A stretch of DNA of 9,492 nt from assembly GCA_023430325.1 (NCBI GenBank), contig JAEZAU010000041.1:1-9492 (forward strand), written 5' to 3'. Source of the stretch: Bacteroidota bacterium. GTDB taxonomy: Bacteria; Bacteroidota; Bacteroidia; Flavobacteriales_F; PHOS-HE28. Both the position numbers and the translations under genes were made by a program. How positions within the stretch are numbered: position 1 is the stretch's first letter; each line of letters starts with the position of its first letter. Below are positions 1 through 6,200 of the stretch, in pieces. Below the pieces are notes generated by a model. That model did no database searches. It had not been told where the DNA came from and saw nothing but the letters and a program-made list of their open reading frames with translations.

Positions 1-603
1 GATGCAGACCGGACCAACGAACGTGAGCGCGAGCGCGCCGATCGCGGCGGGTGGCACCGAATACAAATGACTTTTGATGATGTTGCCGTTGATACCGTAC
101 ATCGCTGTTGCGATCACCGGCATCAGAGCGTAGAACGACCAGCTCGGCATGCCGGCAGTGCTTTTCATCATGATCAGGGCGGCCGCGCCGCCAAGACCGA
201 GCACCACGCCAAGAACGTGGATCGCGCGAAAGCGCAATCCGAAGAGCAGTGCGCCGGAGATCAATGTCATGAGCGGCGTAAGGCTGTTGAGCATGCCACT
301 GAGCGAACTATCGATCCGGCTTTGTGCTGTGGCGAAAAGAAAGGCGGGGATCCCGTTGCCGAGTAAACCGGCGCCCAACAGCGGACGCCAATGTGTGAAG
401 AGATGACGATAGTGTTTGAAGATGATCGGCGAAAGCGTGAGCCACGCGATCGAAAGCCGCGCTGAGGCCAGTTGGAATGGCGTAAGCACCGGTTCCCCCT
501 CATGGAAAAGTCCGCGTTTCATGAGGATGAATGAGCTGCCCCAGATCAGCGCCAGCACGATGAGCACCAGCCAGTCTGCTGCGCGGGTGCGGGAAGGTTC
601 CAT
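1..603 (-). CDS. EamA/DMT-family transporter (C-terminus cut by window edge)
   Basis: This is the N-terminal 201 residues of an inner-membrane drug/metabolite transporter, read from the ATG at 603 to the left edge with no stop. A hydrophobic segment with the family's typical IWGSSFILMKRG sequence starts at about residue 12. Further membrane segments follow at roughly 44-62, 76-95, 100-122, 130-146 and 155-175, giving six complete helices and part of a seventh out of the ten expected. One internal repeat of the EamA fold is complete and the second is cut. EamA proteins are putative metabolite exporters, and the substrate cannot be read from the sequence. No Shine-Dalgarno is visible, as is usual in Bacteroidota. 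A plausible promoter lies 23 nt upstream. The gene is divergent from the HMA lipoprotein gene. Family assignment is firm; function is not. Confidence 0.88.
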   Translation of the reverse strand, partial: MEPSRTRAADWLVLIVLALIWGSSFILMKRGLFHEGEPVLTPFQLASARLSIAWLTLSPIIFKHYRHLFTHWRPLLGAGLLGNGIPAFLFATAQSRIDSSLSGMLNSLTPLMTLISGALLFGLRFRAIHVLGVVLGLGGAAALIMMKSTAGMPSWSFYALMPVIATAMYGINGNIIKSHLYSVPPAAIGALALTFVGPVCI

Positions 604-626
604 CGGTGCGATCGGAAAAAGCGGCG

Positions 627-655
627 CGAAGGTACTTGGCCGATCGCCGCTTAAA
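627..655 (-). promoter_or_regulatory. Probable promoter of the EamA transporter gene
   Basis: Read on the minus strand, TACCTTCG (634-627) is one mismatch from the Bacteroidota -7 consensus TAnnTTTG. A TTTA (655-652), close to the -33 TTTG element, lies 17 nt upstream of it. The box ends 23 nt before the ATG, which would give a short leader. The rest of the divergent intergenic stretch (656-817) shows no gene; the only other thing noted there is a 10-bp palindrome, CCAGATCTGG, near 736-745. Confidence 0.45.
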
Positions 656-817
656 TGGATCGATGTGATCACCCCATGGGATCTCGTTCACATTTTTTGC
701 ATCGATCGGTCCATCGAATGGCATGATCGAATGAGATCCAGATCTGGCGCGGAGTTCCGTAGATGGCCATCCATGAAAGGGTTCGGTCCATATATCACTC
801 CGGCGAGAAAACAATCC

Positions 818-825
818 TACCTTTG
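818..825 (+). promoter_or_regulatory. -7 promoter box TACCTTTG of the HMA lipoprotein gene
   Basis: TACCTTTG matches the Bacteroidota primary-sigma -7 consensus TAnnTTTG exactly and sits 27 nt before the ATG at 853. No clear -33 TTTG is present at the expected distance, so the box is supported by its match and position only. Confidence 0.55.
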
Positions 826-852
826 TAACGTTTCCTGCGTGTCGAGCGTCAC

Positions 853-1389
853 ATGCTTGTAACCCGATCGAAAATGGATCTTCGCTTCACATTTCCAGCA
901 CTTCTAGTACTTGTCTTGGCCAGCTGCAGTTCCACCGAGCAACCAGCTGCTGATGTAGCTGTTGCAGGGATCGAGCGTTCGGTGAAGGAGGTATCGATCA
1001 CATCGGGCGAACCGGTAACGTATGCCGATCTGAGCATCGAAGGCATGAGCTGTGAGATGATGTGCGGCGGCTCGATCAAGAAGGCCCTGGCGAAGTTGCC
1101 TGGCGTGAACAGCACCGAGATCAAGTTCGTTGAGGGCGACGAGCGCGATCATGCGATCGTGACCTATGACGAGAGCAAGGTGACCGATGCAGAGATGATC
1201 GAAGCGATCCAAGGATTGCACGATGGACAATACAAAGTGTTGGCTGTGGAGATCACCAAGCAGGTACAGGGAACAAGCGAGCATTCTTCAATAAATGCGA
1301 AGGACCAGAAACGCGTGAACGTTTCCACTCCTACGATCGCTGTTCTACCTTCGATCCTGGCCTTGCTTACGCAGATCATGCGTTTGTGA
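853..1389 (+). CDS. HMA-domain lipoprotein, putative periplasmic metal-binding protein
   Basis: This encodes a 178-residue predicted lipoprotein. A short hydrophobic signal (about residues 14-24) ends in the lipobox LASC with Cys25, so the mature protein should be lipid-anchored outside the cytoplasmic membrane. Residues about 57-130 form a heavy-metal-associated (ferredoxin-like) fold: the metal loop GMSCEMMCGG contains Cys67 and Cys71, followed by the expected amphipathic helix and a VTYDESKVTDAEMIEAI segment. The metal motif is CxxxC rather than the textbook CxxC. A tail of about 45 residues ends in a hydrophobic stretch. ATG at 853 is used here, but Met8 (874) would also leave a complete signal peptide. 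A UUCG hairpin terminator follows 24 nt after the stop. Heme A synthase lies downstream, which makes copper handling for cytochrome oxidase a tempting idea, but that is inference from position. Confidence 0.82.
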   Translation: MLVTRSKMDLRFTFPALLVLVLASCSSTEQPAADVAVAGIERSVKEVSITSGEPVTYADLSIEGMSCEMMCGGSIKKALAKLPGVNSTEIKFVEGDERDHAIVTYDESKVTDAEMIEAIQGLHDGQYKVLAVEITKQVQGTSEHSSINAKDQKRVNVSTPTIAVLPSILALLTQIMRL

Positions 1390-1410
1390 ACCGGGCGTAT
1401 TTCCAGTTAT

Positions 1411-2517
1411 TTGACAGCCTCTTCGGAGGCTGTTCTTCTTTCCGATCGGATCGGCGCTATTACACTAGCTGGTAATTTTGCACCCGCCCTGTCCACCGAT
1501 CGCGCACATCTCGCACCTGTAACGAACTGGCTCATCACCGGCTGCATCCTCATCGCCTGCATGGTGGTGATCGGTGGCATCACGCGGCTCACCGGCAGCG
1601 GCCTCAGCATTACGGAATGGAAACCGATCATGGGCGCACTTCCGCCGATGAACGAGTCCGAATGGCAGATCGCATTCGATAAGTACAAACAGATCCCTGA
1701 GTACACGCTGAAGAACCAGCACATGGACCTCGGCGATTTCAAGGGGATCTTCTTCTGGGAATACCTGCACCGGAATTGGGGCAGGCTCATGGGCCTGGTC
1801 TTCATCATTCCCTTCGCGATCTTCTGGCGACGAGGTTTGTTAAAAGGCTGGTTGCTCACTCGCAGTTGGTGGATCCTGATCGGCGGCGGACTCGTTGCCG
1901 CGCTCGGTTGGTTCATGGTAGCAAGCGGCCTGCAGGATCGCGCTAATGTGAGCCACTACCGCCTTGCGATCCATCTCTGTGCGGCATTCGCCGTTTTCGC
2001 GCTCGTGCTGTGGACGATCTTCGATATCCAAACGGATCGCCGCGGTTTTCGATCGGATGGAACTTCGATAGGAAAGTGGAGCCGCTGGTTGCTTGTACTG
2101 TTGGTGATCCAGATCGTTTGGGGCGCATTCACCGCTGGTATGGATGCTGGCCGGATCTACAACACATGGCCGCTGATGAACGGCGAATTCATGCCGGAGA
2201 ACGTGATCACCACGGAAAGCGCTTGGACCAATTTCACCGATCACAAGGATGGCGTGCAGTTCATCCATCGGAACCTGGCGTATCTCGTTGCGATCGGCAC
2301 GATCGCTTTGGGTGTTCCGCTTCGAAAGCGGATCGAAATGCGCTCGCTTTCCAACTTGCTGATCGGTGCGGTGATCTTTCAACTCCTGCTGGGGGTCTTC
2401 ACATTGCTCACACAAGTGAATATTGTGCTGGGCGTGGCGCATCAATTGGGGGCATTGGTATTGCTGAGCGTGCTCCTGGGGGTGATGCATCGGACTGGTC
2501 GGGTGCTACAGCCGTGA
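1411..2517 (+). CDS. ctaA: Heme A synthase, Cox15/CtaA type
   Basis: This integral membrane enzyme oxidises the C8 methyl of heme O to the formyl of heme A for aa3-type cytochrome oxidases. The sequence is of the proteobacterial/mitochondrial Cox15 class: TRLTGSGLSITEWKPIMG (58-75) follows the first helix, then HRNW (His120), HYRLAIH (His182/188), HRNLAY (His286) and HQLGAL (His344), matching the conserved heme-ligand histidines, with about eight membrane helices. Numbering is from TTG 1411, the outermost conventional start. That codon directly abuts a terminator hairpin and precedes the likely promoter box (1473-1480), so the real start is uncertain. No ATG, GTG or other TTG is in frame until ATG 1561, which would remove half of helix 1. 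CTG 1489 would give 342 residues with all helices. The stop is 17 nt before mntA. Function is confident; start is not. Confidence 0.93.
   Translation: MTASSEAVLLSDRIGAITLAGNFAPALSTDRAHLAPVTNWLITGCILIACMVVIGGITRLTGSGLSITEWKPIMGALPPMNESEWQIAFDKYKQIPEYTLKNQHMDLGDFKGIFFWEYLHRNWGRLMGLVFIIPFAIFWRRGLLKGWLLTRSWWILIGGGLVAALGWFMVASGLQDRANVSHYRLAIHLCAAFAVFALVLWTIFDIQTDRRGFRSDGTSIGKWSRWLLVLLVIQIVWGAFTAGMDAGRIYNTWPLMNGEFMPENVITTESAWTNFTDHKDGVQFIHRNLAYLVAIGTIALGVPLRKRIEMRSLSNLLIGAVIFQLLLGVFTLLTQVNIVLGVAHQLGALVLLSVLLGVMHRTGRVLQP
1414..1440 (+). terminator. Intrinsic terminator with a UUCG tetraloop
   Basis: ACAGCCTC (1414-1421) and GAGGCTGT (1426-1433) form a perfect 8-bp stem closed by C(UUCG)G, an exceptionally stable tetraloop. 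The pyrimidine-rich run TCTTCTTT follows. It lies 24 nt after the stop of the HMA lipoprotein gene and should end that transcript. It also means the TTG at 1411 is a poor candidate for the start of the next gene. Confidence 0.85.
1473..1480 (+). promoter_or_regulatory. -7 promoter box TAATTTTG in front of heme A synthase
   Basis: TAATTTTG fits TAnnTTTG and lies just after the terminator of the preceding gene, where a promoter for ctaA is needed. No clear -33 TTTG is seen. Transcription from it would begin around 1485-1490, inside the long open frame and next to an in-frame CTG at 1489. Confidence 0.45.
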
Positions 2518-2521
2518 CTTC

Positions 2522-2529
2522 TATCTTTG
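2522..2529 (+). promoter_or_regulatory. -7 promoter box TATCTTTG of the mntA-hepT operon
   Basis: TATCTTTG matches TAnnTTTG exactly, begins four nt after the ctaA stop codon and ends five nt before the mntA ATG. With the usual spacing from -7 box to transcription start, the mRNA would begin at or next to the ATG. A clear -33 element is not visible. Confidence 0.55.
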
Positions 2530-2534
2530 ATAAC

Positions 2535-2843
2535 ATGATATCGCTGATCGGATCGAGGATCGATGAGATCCGCACTTTGTGCAAGGATCACAAGGTGAGG
2601 TCGATCGCATTATTTGGATCGGCTGCCAATGGCAGGATGAATGACGATAGCGATGTCGACATCCTGGTTGAATTCGGCCCAGACCTTAGGCTTTTGGATT
2701 ATGCTGATAATTATTTCTCGCTCCTTGAAGGCCTTGAGAACATCTTTGGCAAAAAGGTGGATCTGATCAGCAAAAGAGCCTTGAAGAACCCGATCCTAAA
2801 AGCGGAGATCGAACGCTCGAAGATCGATCTTTATGCAGCCTGA
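2535..2843 (+). CDS. mntA: MntA-like nucleotidyltransferase antitoxin
   Basis: This is a 102-residue minimal nucleotidyltransferase of the MNT fold. It carries the GSX10DXD signature: Gly28-Ser29, then Asp40 and Asp42 in SDVDILVEF. Asp76 in KKVDLI is a candidate third metal-binding carboxylate. Family members paired with HEPN toxins (MntA) neutralise them by AMPylating a tyrosine near the HEPN active site. Here the HEPN gene overlaps the 3' end by 11 nt, the standard order for such pairs. The frame is open much further upstream (to 2010), but that part overlaps ctaA. ATG 2535 is chosen because the residues after it match the family length and a TATCTTTG promoter box lies just before it. The gene is AT-richer than ctaA but just as rich in GATC. 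Confidence 0.9.
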   Translation: MISLIGSRIDEIRTLCKDHKVRSIALFGSAANGRMNDDSDVDILVEFGPDLRLLDYADNYFSLLEGLENIFGKKVDLISKRALKNPILKAEIERSKIDLYAA

Positions 2844-3171
2844 AATACTGAAATATATCCTAGACCTTGAAAGCGTTATACGCGAGATCGAAGAGATCAA
2901 GGTGAGAACTCAGAATGATTTCGATCGATTCCTCGCGGATATCGTACTTCAACGCGCTATTGAACGCGATCTGGAGATCATTGGCGAAGCAGTGCGGAAG
3001 ATACTTGATCTTCAACCGAACTTCCCGATCACTTCAGCAAGGAACATCATCGGATTGCGGAACATCATTTCACATGCGTACGATACCGTTGAACCTGAAT
3101 TGATCTGGGCGATCATACAGAAAGATATCCCGGTACTCTCGGAAAATCTCAAGCGCATCAGACAGAAGTAA
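2833..3171 (+). CDS. hepT: HepT-like HEPN ribonuclease toxin (DUF86 family)
   Basis: This is a 112-residue all-helical HEPN protein. The catalytic RX4HXY motif is intact: Arg76, His81 and Tyr83 in RNIISHAYD. Other DUF86 landmarks are RAIERDLEIIGEAVRKI (41-57) and a short C-terminal helix after LIWAII. Family members are metal-independent RNases whose tyrosine in this motif is AMPylated by the partner MntA. With both toxin and antitoxin motifs intact, this looks like a functional module, not a remnant. ATG 2833 overlaps the mntA stop by 11 nt, implying translational coupling. The RNA target and any phage-defence role cannot be judged from the sequence. Confidence 0.9.
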   Translation: MQPEILKYILDLESVIREIEEIKVRTQNDFDRFLADIVLQRAIERDLEIIGEAVRKILDLQPNFPITSARNIIGLRNIISHAYDTVEPELIWAIIQKDIPVLSENLKRIRQK

Positions 3172-3177
3172 CTATAA

Positions 3178-3492
3178 ATGAACTTATTTCTATCCATAGG
3201 ACTTTTGATCCTCACACTGACAATTCGGATCCACATCTCTGGAATGCTTAGAGATCATCGGATGGAGACTATCTCAGGAGCTACTATACTCCTTAAAACT
3301 GATGACAAGATCATTGATTCTTGTACGACAGACACTACTGGCGCTTATTCTTTGAGCTTTTTAGATGTATATGATAAAGGACAAGAATTCTTGTTCTATG
3401 TGGTCCAGGATCCGGACACGTTCTTGATCTACAAGACTGATCGGTTCGAAACGGGATCCCCGGTTATCGATCTGAAATTACCAGGTCCATAA
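3178..3492 (+). CDS. Small exported or membrane-anchored protein, carboxypeptidase-regulatory-like
   Basis: This encodes a 104-residue protein. Residues 1-20 are a hydrophobic segment without a lipobox, read as a signal peptide or anchor. The rest resembles a single carboxypeptidase-regulatory-like (beta-sandwich) unit: an ISG opening near residue 20, SGATILL at about 33-39, and TDTTGAYSLSF at about 51-61 followed by alternating hydrophobic strands. I recognise only the fold, not a function. ATG 3178 is six nt after the hepT stop, so it may be co-transcribed with the toxin-antitoxin pair; no promoter or terminator is visible between them. It is visibly AT-rich: line 3181-3240 has 23 G/C in 60. 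The gene converges on gldD with only seven nt between the stops. Confidence 0.65.
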   Translation: MNLFLSIGLLILTLTIRIHISGMLRDHRMETISGATILLKTDDKIIDSCTTDTTGAYSLSFLDVYDKGQEFLFYVVQDPDTFLIYKTDRFETGSPVIDLKLPGP

Positions 3493-3499
3493 ATCTTGT

Positions 3500-4069
3500 T
3501 CACCGCCACTCCAAAGTCTCCGCGAATCTCCGTACATCCTCCCGTATCCGCTCCGTCACCGGCGCCAAAGAATCCGCGTTCGGCCGCACATCGAAGTACA
3601 AGGCGCCGTATAGAAAGTTATCCATGCTGTCGGTGAGGTAGATCACCATCGGGCTGGCCACATCGCCATCCACATTGAACATGCGGCCGTACACCCGCGC
3701 GCTGTCGCGTTCGATCCTATCAGTTCTGATGCGTGCAGCTTTGGCCTCATGTGTATTCTTGAAGATGTGCGCATCCTCGATCAACTGCATCAGGTTGTCC
3801 TGCAACGGTGTCCACGTGAAATGAACTGTTGCGCGTTGATCCTTGAAACGCAGATCATACCAGCGGACATCGCCATCGGTCTGCCGCTTCGCCATGCGCG
3901 CATATGCCGGTATTTCGGCACCGAAGGTCGCTGTATCGGCCCATTGTACATACTCTTTTGCCGGCAGGTCTATGCGGAACCACCCATGCGGTTTCGGCAC
4001 TGGATCATCGCCGCAACCGGTCAGGAGGATGATCGCGATCGCTAAATATTCAAACGCGTGCCTCATCAT
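3500..4069 (-). CDS. gldD: Gliding-motility-associated lipoprotein GldD
   Basis: This is a 189-residue lipoprotein with lipobox LLTGC (Cys19), typical length and features for GldD. PKPHGWFRIDLPAKEY (about 26-41) is a family hallmark. The C-terminal block has IYLTDSMDNFLYGALYF and VRPNADSLAPV, then REDVRRFAETLEW at the end. GldD is a cell-envelope protein needed for gliding and secretion in Flavobacterium, but its exact biochemical role is unknown and it is also present in non-gliding Bacteroidota. The double ATG (4069 and 4066) overlaps the gldE stop by 20 or 17 nt, so translation is likely coupled. It follows gldE and ssb, an order known in Flavobacteriia. GATC is less dense here (8 counted in about 577 nt) than in neighbouring loci. 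Confidence 0.92.
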   Translation of the reverse strand: MMRHAFEYLAIAIILLTGCGDDPVPKPHGWFRIDLPAKEYVQWADTATFGAEIPAYARMAKRQTDGDVRWYDLRFKDQRATVHFTWTPLQDNLMQLIEDAHIFKNTHEAKAARIRTDRIERDSARVYGRMFNVDGDVASPMVIYLTDSMDNFLYGALYFDVRPNADSLAPVTERIREDVRRFAETLEWR

Positions 4070-5381
4070 GCACCACCACCTTCACGCGGCGTACCCGTTT
4101 ATTGTCCGATGCTTCAACGATGAAAGTGAAATTCTGTAGATCGACCCGCTCACCTTTTTTCGGGATACGGCCCGTAAGTTCAAGGATAAACCCACCGAGC
4201 GTTCCACTATCACCGCGATGTTCTTCGAACAGCTGGCCATCGATCTCCAGCACACGGTACACATCGGTCAAAGGCGCCTTCCCTTCAAATACCCAGGTGC
4301 GATCATCGAGCTTGCTGTAGATCAGGTCCTCGTCGTCGTATTCATCGGTGATATCACCCACGATCTCTTCGATCACATCCTCGAGCGTGATGATCCCGCT
4401 TGTTCCTCCATATTCGTCAACCACCACGGCCAGGTGTACTTTCTCCTGCTGGAATTCCTTGAGCAGATCGTCCAATTTTTTGCCTTCTGGAACGAAATAC
4501 GGGTCACGCAGCAGCGTATGCCAGTCAAAGTCCTTCTTCCCGATGTGCGGCACCACATCCTTGATGTACAGCACACCCACCACGCGATCCAGCGTCTCCT
4601 CATACACCGGCACACGCGAAAAGCCGCTGTCCACTATTGCAGCCAGCAACTCCTGGAAGGTCAGTTCCTTTTCAAAACCCACCACCTCGGTGCGTGGCCT
4701 CATGATCTGGCGCACCTCGAAGTTCCCGAACTTCACGATCCCGCGCAATATTCGTTGCTCTTCTGCTGAAGTATCGCCATCCTGTGTAAGGTCCAGCGCA
4801 TGGCCCAGGGAATCCACTGAGATGGAATGCGAAGAGCGTTTTTTGTATCGCCGTTCAAGGAAGGCCGTGCTCTTGATCAGTGGCGTGCTCACCGGCTTGA
4901 AGATCGTTCGCAACATCACCAGGGGGCCGCTCATGAGCCTGGCCACCTTCAACGCATTGGTGGTGGCATAGACCTTCGGGACTATTTCGCCCAACAGAAG
5001 GAGCACGAACGTCACGGCCAGCACCTGTACAATGAACAACAGGTATTCGGGCATGGTATGCAGATCGAGCATGCCTTCGAGGGCAAAGGCGGAAAGCACC
5101 ACGATGCCGACGTTCACCAGATTATTTCCGATAAGAATGGTGGCCAGCAGGCTGCGCGGTTTGCTCAATAGTTCGATCACTCGTTTATCATTACTGGCGT
5201 TGCGCTCCTTCAGATCGCGCAATTGGGCGGGTGTGAGCGAGAACAAGGCCACCTCGCTCGCGCTCATCAGCGCCGAAGCGATCAGCAAAAGGAAGATCAC
5301 CACGAATGCTACGATCGTGGTGGGATCAAGGGGCCGTAGGTAGAGGGCGGCTAAAAGCGGATATGCGGACGGAGGCTCCAA
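4050..5381 (-). CDS. gldE: GldE, CNNM/CorC-type membrane protein
   Basis: This is a 443-residue membrane protein of the hemolysin/CNNM family. A DUF21/CNNM membrane domain covers about residues 20-190, including SASEVALFSL and LIGNNLVNVGIVVL. A CBS pair follows at about 205-330 (IMRPRTEVVGF; VVVDEYGGTSGIITLEDVIEEIVGDI), then a CorC_HlyC domain at about 345-435. The class includes Mg/Co-related transport proteins. In Flavobacterium GldE is linked genetically to GldD. The start is a TTG (5381-5379): there is no ATG before the helix-1 region, and the resulting N-terminus MEPPSAYP has the length expected from family memory. It lies 32 nt after the ssb stop and overlaps gldD at its 3' end, so the three genes are probably one transcript. 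Confidence 0.92.
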   Translation of the reverse strand: MEPPSAYPLLAALYLRPLDPTTIVAFVVIFLLLIASALMSASEVALFSLTPAQLRDLKERNASNDKRVIELLSKPRSLLATILIGNNLVNVGIVVLSAFALEGMLDLHTMPEYLLFIVQVLAVTFVLLLLGEIVPKVYATTNALKVARLMSGPLVMLRTIFKPVSTPLIKSTAFLERRYKKRSSHSISVDSLGHALDLTQDGDTSAEEQRILRGIVKFGNFEVRQIMRPRTEVVGFEKELTFQELLAAIVDSGFSRVPVYEETLDRVVGVLYIKDVVPHIGKKDFDWHTLLRDPYFVPEGKKLDDLLKEFQQEKVHLAVVVDEYGGTSGIITLEDVIEEIVGDITDEYDDEDLIYSKLDDRTWVFEGKAPLTDVYRVLEIDGQLFEEHRGDSGTLGGFILELTGRIPKKGERVDLQNFTFIVEASDNKRVRRVKVVVHDEARV

Positions 5382-5413
5382 TCGCTGCAGATCGGTGGAA
5401 CAATAGGACGCGC

Positions 5414-5872
5414 CTAGAACGGCAGATCGTCCATATCCTCAGCCGCACCGATCGGTGCATTTTGTGGCGCCTGCTGTGCCTGCTGCATGGTGGCCGCGCG
5501 CTGTTGCGCACCCTGTACCGGCGCAGAGCCTTCGCCGCTCGCACGGTCCAGCATCGTCATCTCATCGGCGACTATCTCGGTGGTGTACCGCGTCTGCCCG
5601 TCCTTGTCCTGCCACTGGCGGGTGCGCAGCTTGCCCTCTATGTACACCTTGCTGCCTTTGCGCAGATATTTCTCGGTTATCTCGGCCAAGCCGCGCCACA
5701 GAACCACGTTGTGCCATTCGGTCTGTTCACGTCGCTCGCCGGTCTGGCGGTCCTTATAGGTCTCACTGGTCGCCAGGCGGATGTTCGCCACAGGCGTTCC
5801 GTTCTGCAGATGCCTCACTTCAGGATCGGCACCCAGATTCCCGATCAGGATCACTTTGTTCACTCCGGCCAT
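5414..5872 (-). CDS. ssb: Single-stranded DNA-binding protein
   Basis: This is a 152-residue SSB. The OB fold covers about residues 1-110, opening with MAGVNKVILIGNLGADPEVR and including TEWHNVVLWRGLAEITEKYLRKGSKVYIEGKL. A Gln/Ala-rich flexible linker follows, and the acidic tip DMDDLPF is the conserved docking tail for repair and replication partners. It protects ssDNA during replication, recombination and repair. It is the first gene of the ssb-gldE-gldD unit. A TATCTTTG promoter box lies 22 nt upstream. All landmarks are intact; function and start are well supported. Confidence 0.97.
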   Translation of the reverse strand: MAGVNKVILIGNLGADPEVRHLQNGTPVANIRLATSETYKDRQTGERREQTEWHNVVLWRGLAEITEKYLRKGSKVYIEGKLRTRQWQDKDGQTRYTTEIVADEMTMLDRASGEGSAPVQGAQQRAATMQQAQQAPQNAPIGAAEDMDDLPF

Positions 5873-5894
5873 CAGATGGTCACAATTGGAAACT

Positions 5895-5902
5895 CAAAGA
5901 TA
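5895..5902 (-). promoter_or_regulatory. -7 promoter box TATCTTTG of ssb-gldE-gldD
   Basis: On the minus strand the sequence reads TATCTTTG, an exact TAnnTTTG, ending 22 nt before the ssb ATG. No convincing -33 TTTG is found at the usual distance. It is the only such box seen for the three-gene unit. Confidence 0.55.
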
Positions 5903-5940
5903 GCATTTTGAAGAAAGGAGTTGGTTTGGGCGCATCCCTG

Positions 5941-6146
5941 AAGGGCCGGGCTGTCCGCTGTACTCCTCCCCCGGGCCCAGCCCGGGGTGCGGGGTGCCGC
6001 TCCCATCCCTTGCGCGCTGGCGCGATCACCGATGCATCCCGTTCCGAAATTGGATCGTACCGGTCCAGTGATCGGATCGATATCGAAGGGATCCGATCTG
6101 CGTAAGTGGCGTAGCCGGAAAGCCCGCACCCTGGGCAGACCCAGGG
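5941..6146. repeat. REP-like hairpin element with inverted ends
   Basis: The outer ends are imperfect inverted copies. The left end, 5943-5962, reads on the minus strand as ...GCGGACAGCCCGGCCC; the right end, 6111-6131, reads CCGGAAAGCCCGCACCC. Inside are two perfect hairpins: CCCCGGGC/GCCCGGGG (5969-5976 with 5980-5987, 3-nt loop) and CCCTGGG/CCCAGGG (6129-6135 with 6140-6146, 4-nt loop). Multiple GC-rich hairpins between inverted ends in an intergenic gap fit a repetitive extragenic palindrome. Whether it is repeated elsewhere in the genome cannot be seen from one window. Confidence 0.5.
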
Positions 6147-6200
6147 GAGGACTTGGAGGCGCAGCCACGCCCTGCCGGAAATTCGCCCAATAAAAAGAAA

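Noticed and set aside
1840..2490. Open frame of about 216 residues on the minus strand opposite ctaA
   Set aside because: It is His/Gln/Arg-rich translation antisense to heme A synthase with no domain; the absence of stops follows from the codon bias of ctaA.
2010..2534. Possible 5' extension of the mntA frame, giving a protein of about 277 residues
   Set aside because: The extension lies wholly antisense-free but out of frame over ctaA, has no recognisable domain, and the family length fits the ATG at 2535 with a promoter box in front of it.
3493..3499. Terminator sought between the convergent stops of the 104-residue gene and gldD
   Set aside because: Only seven nt separate the stops and no hairpin with a U run is visible on either strand.
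4348..4971. Long open frame on the plus strand opposite gldE (about 207 residues)
   Set aside because: It is Ser/Arg-rich low-complexity translation antisense to a well-recognised gene, typical of a shadow frame.
5969..5987. Perfect 8-bp GC hairpin considered as a transcription terminator
   Set aside because: No U-rich run follows on either strand and no gene ends beside it; it fits better as part of the repeat element.
5455..6105. Open frame of about 216 residues on the plus strand over ssb and the adjoining gap
   Set aside because: It is antisense to the ssb coding region, rich in Arg, Ser, Pro and Cys, and runs through the GC hairpins; nothing suggests a real protein.
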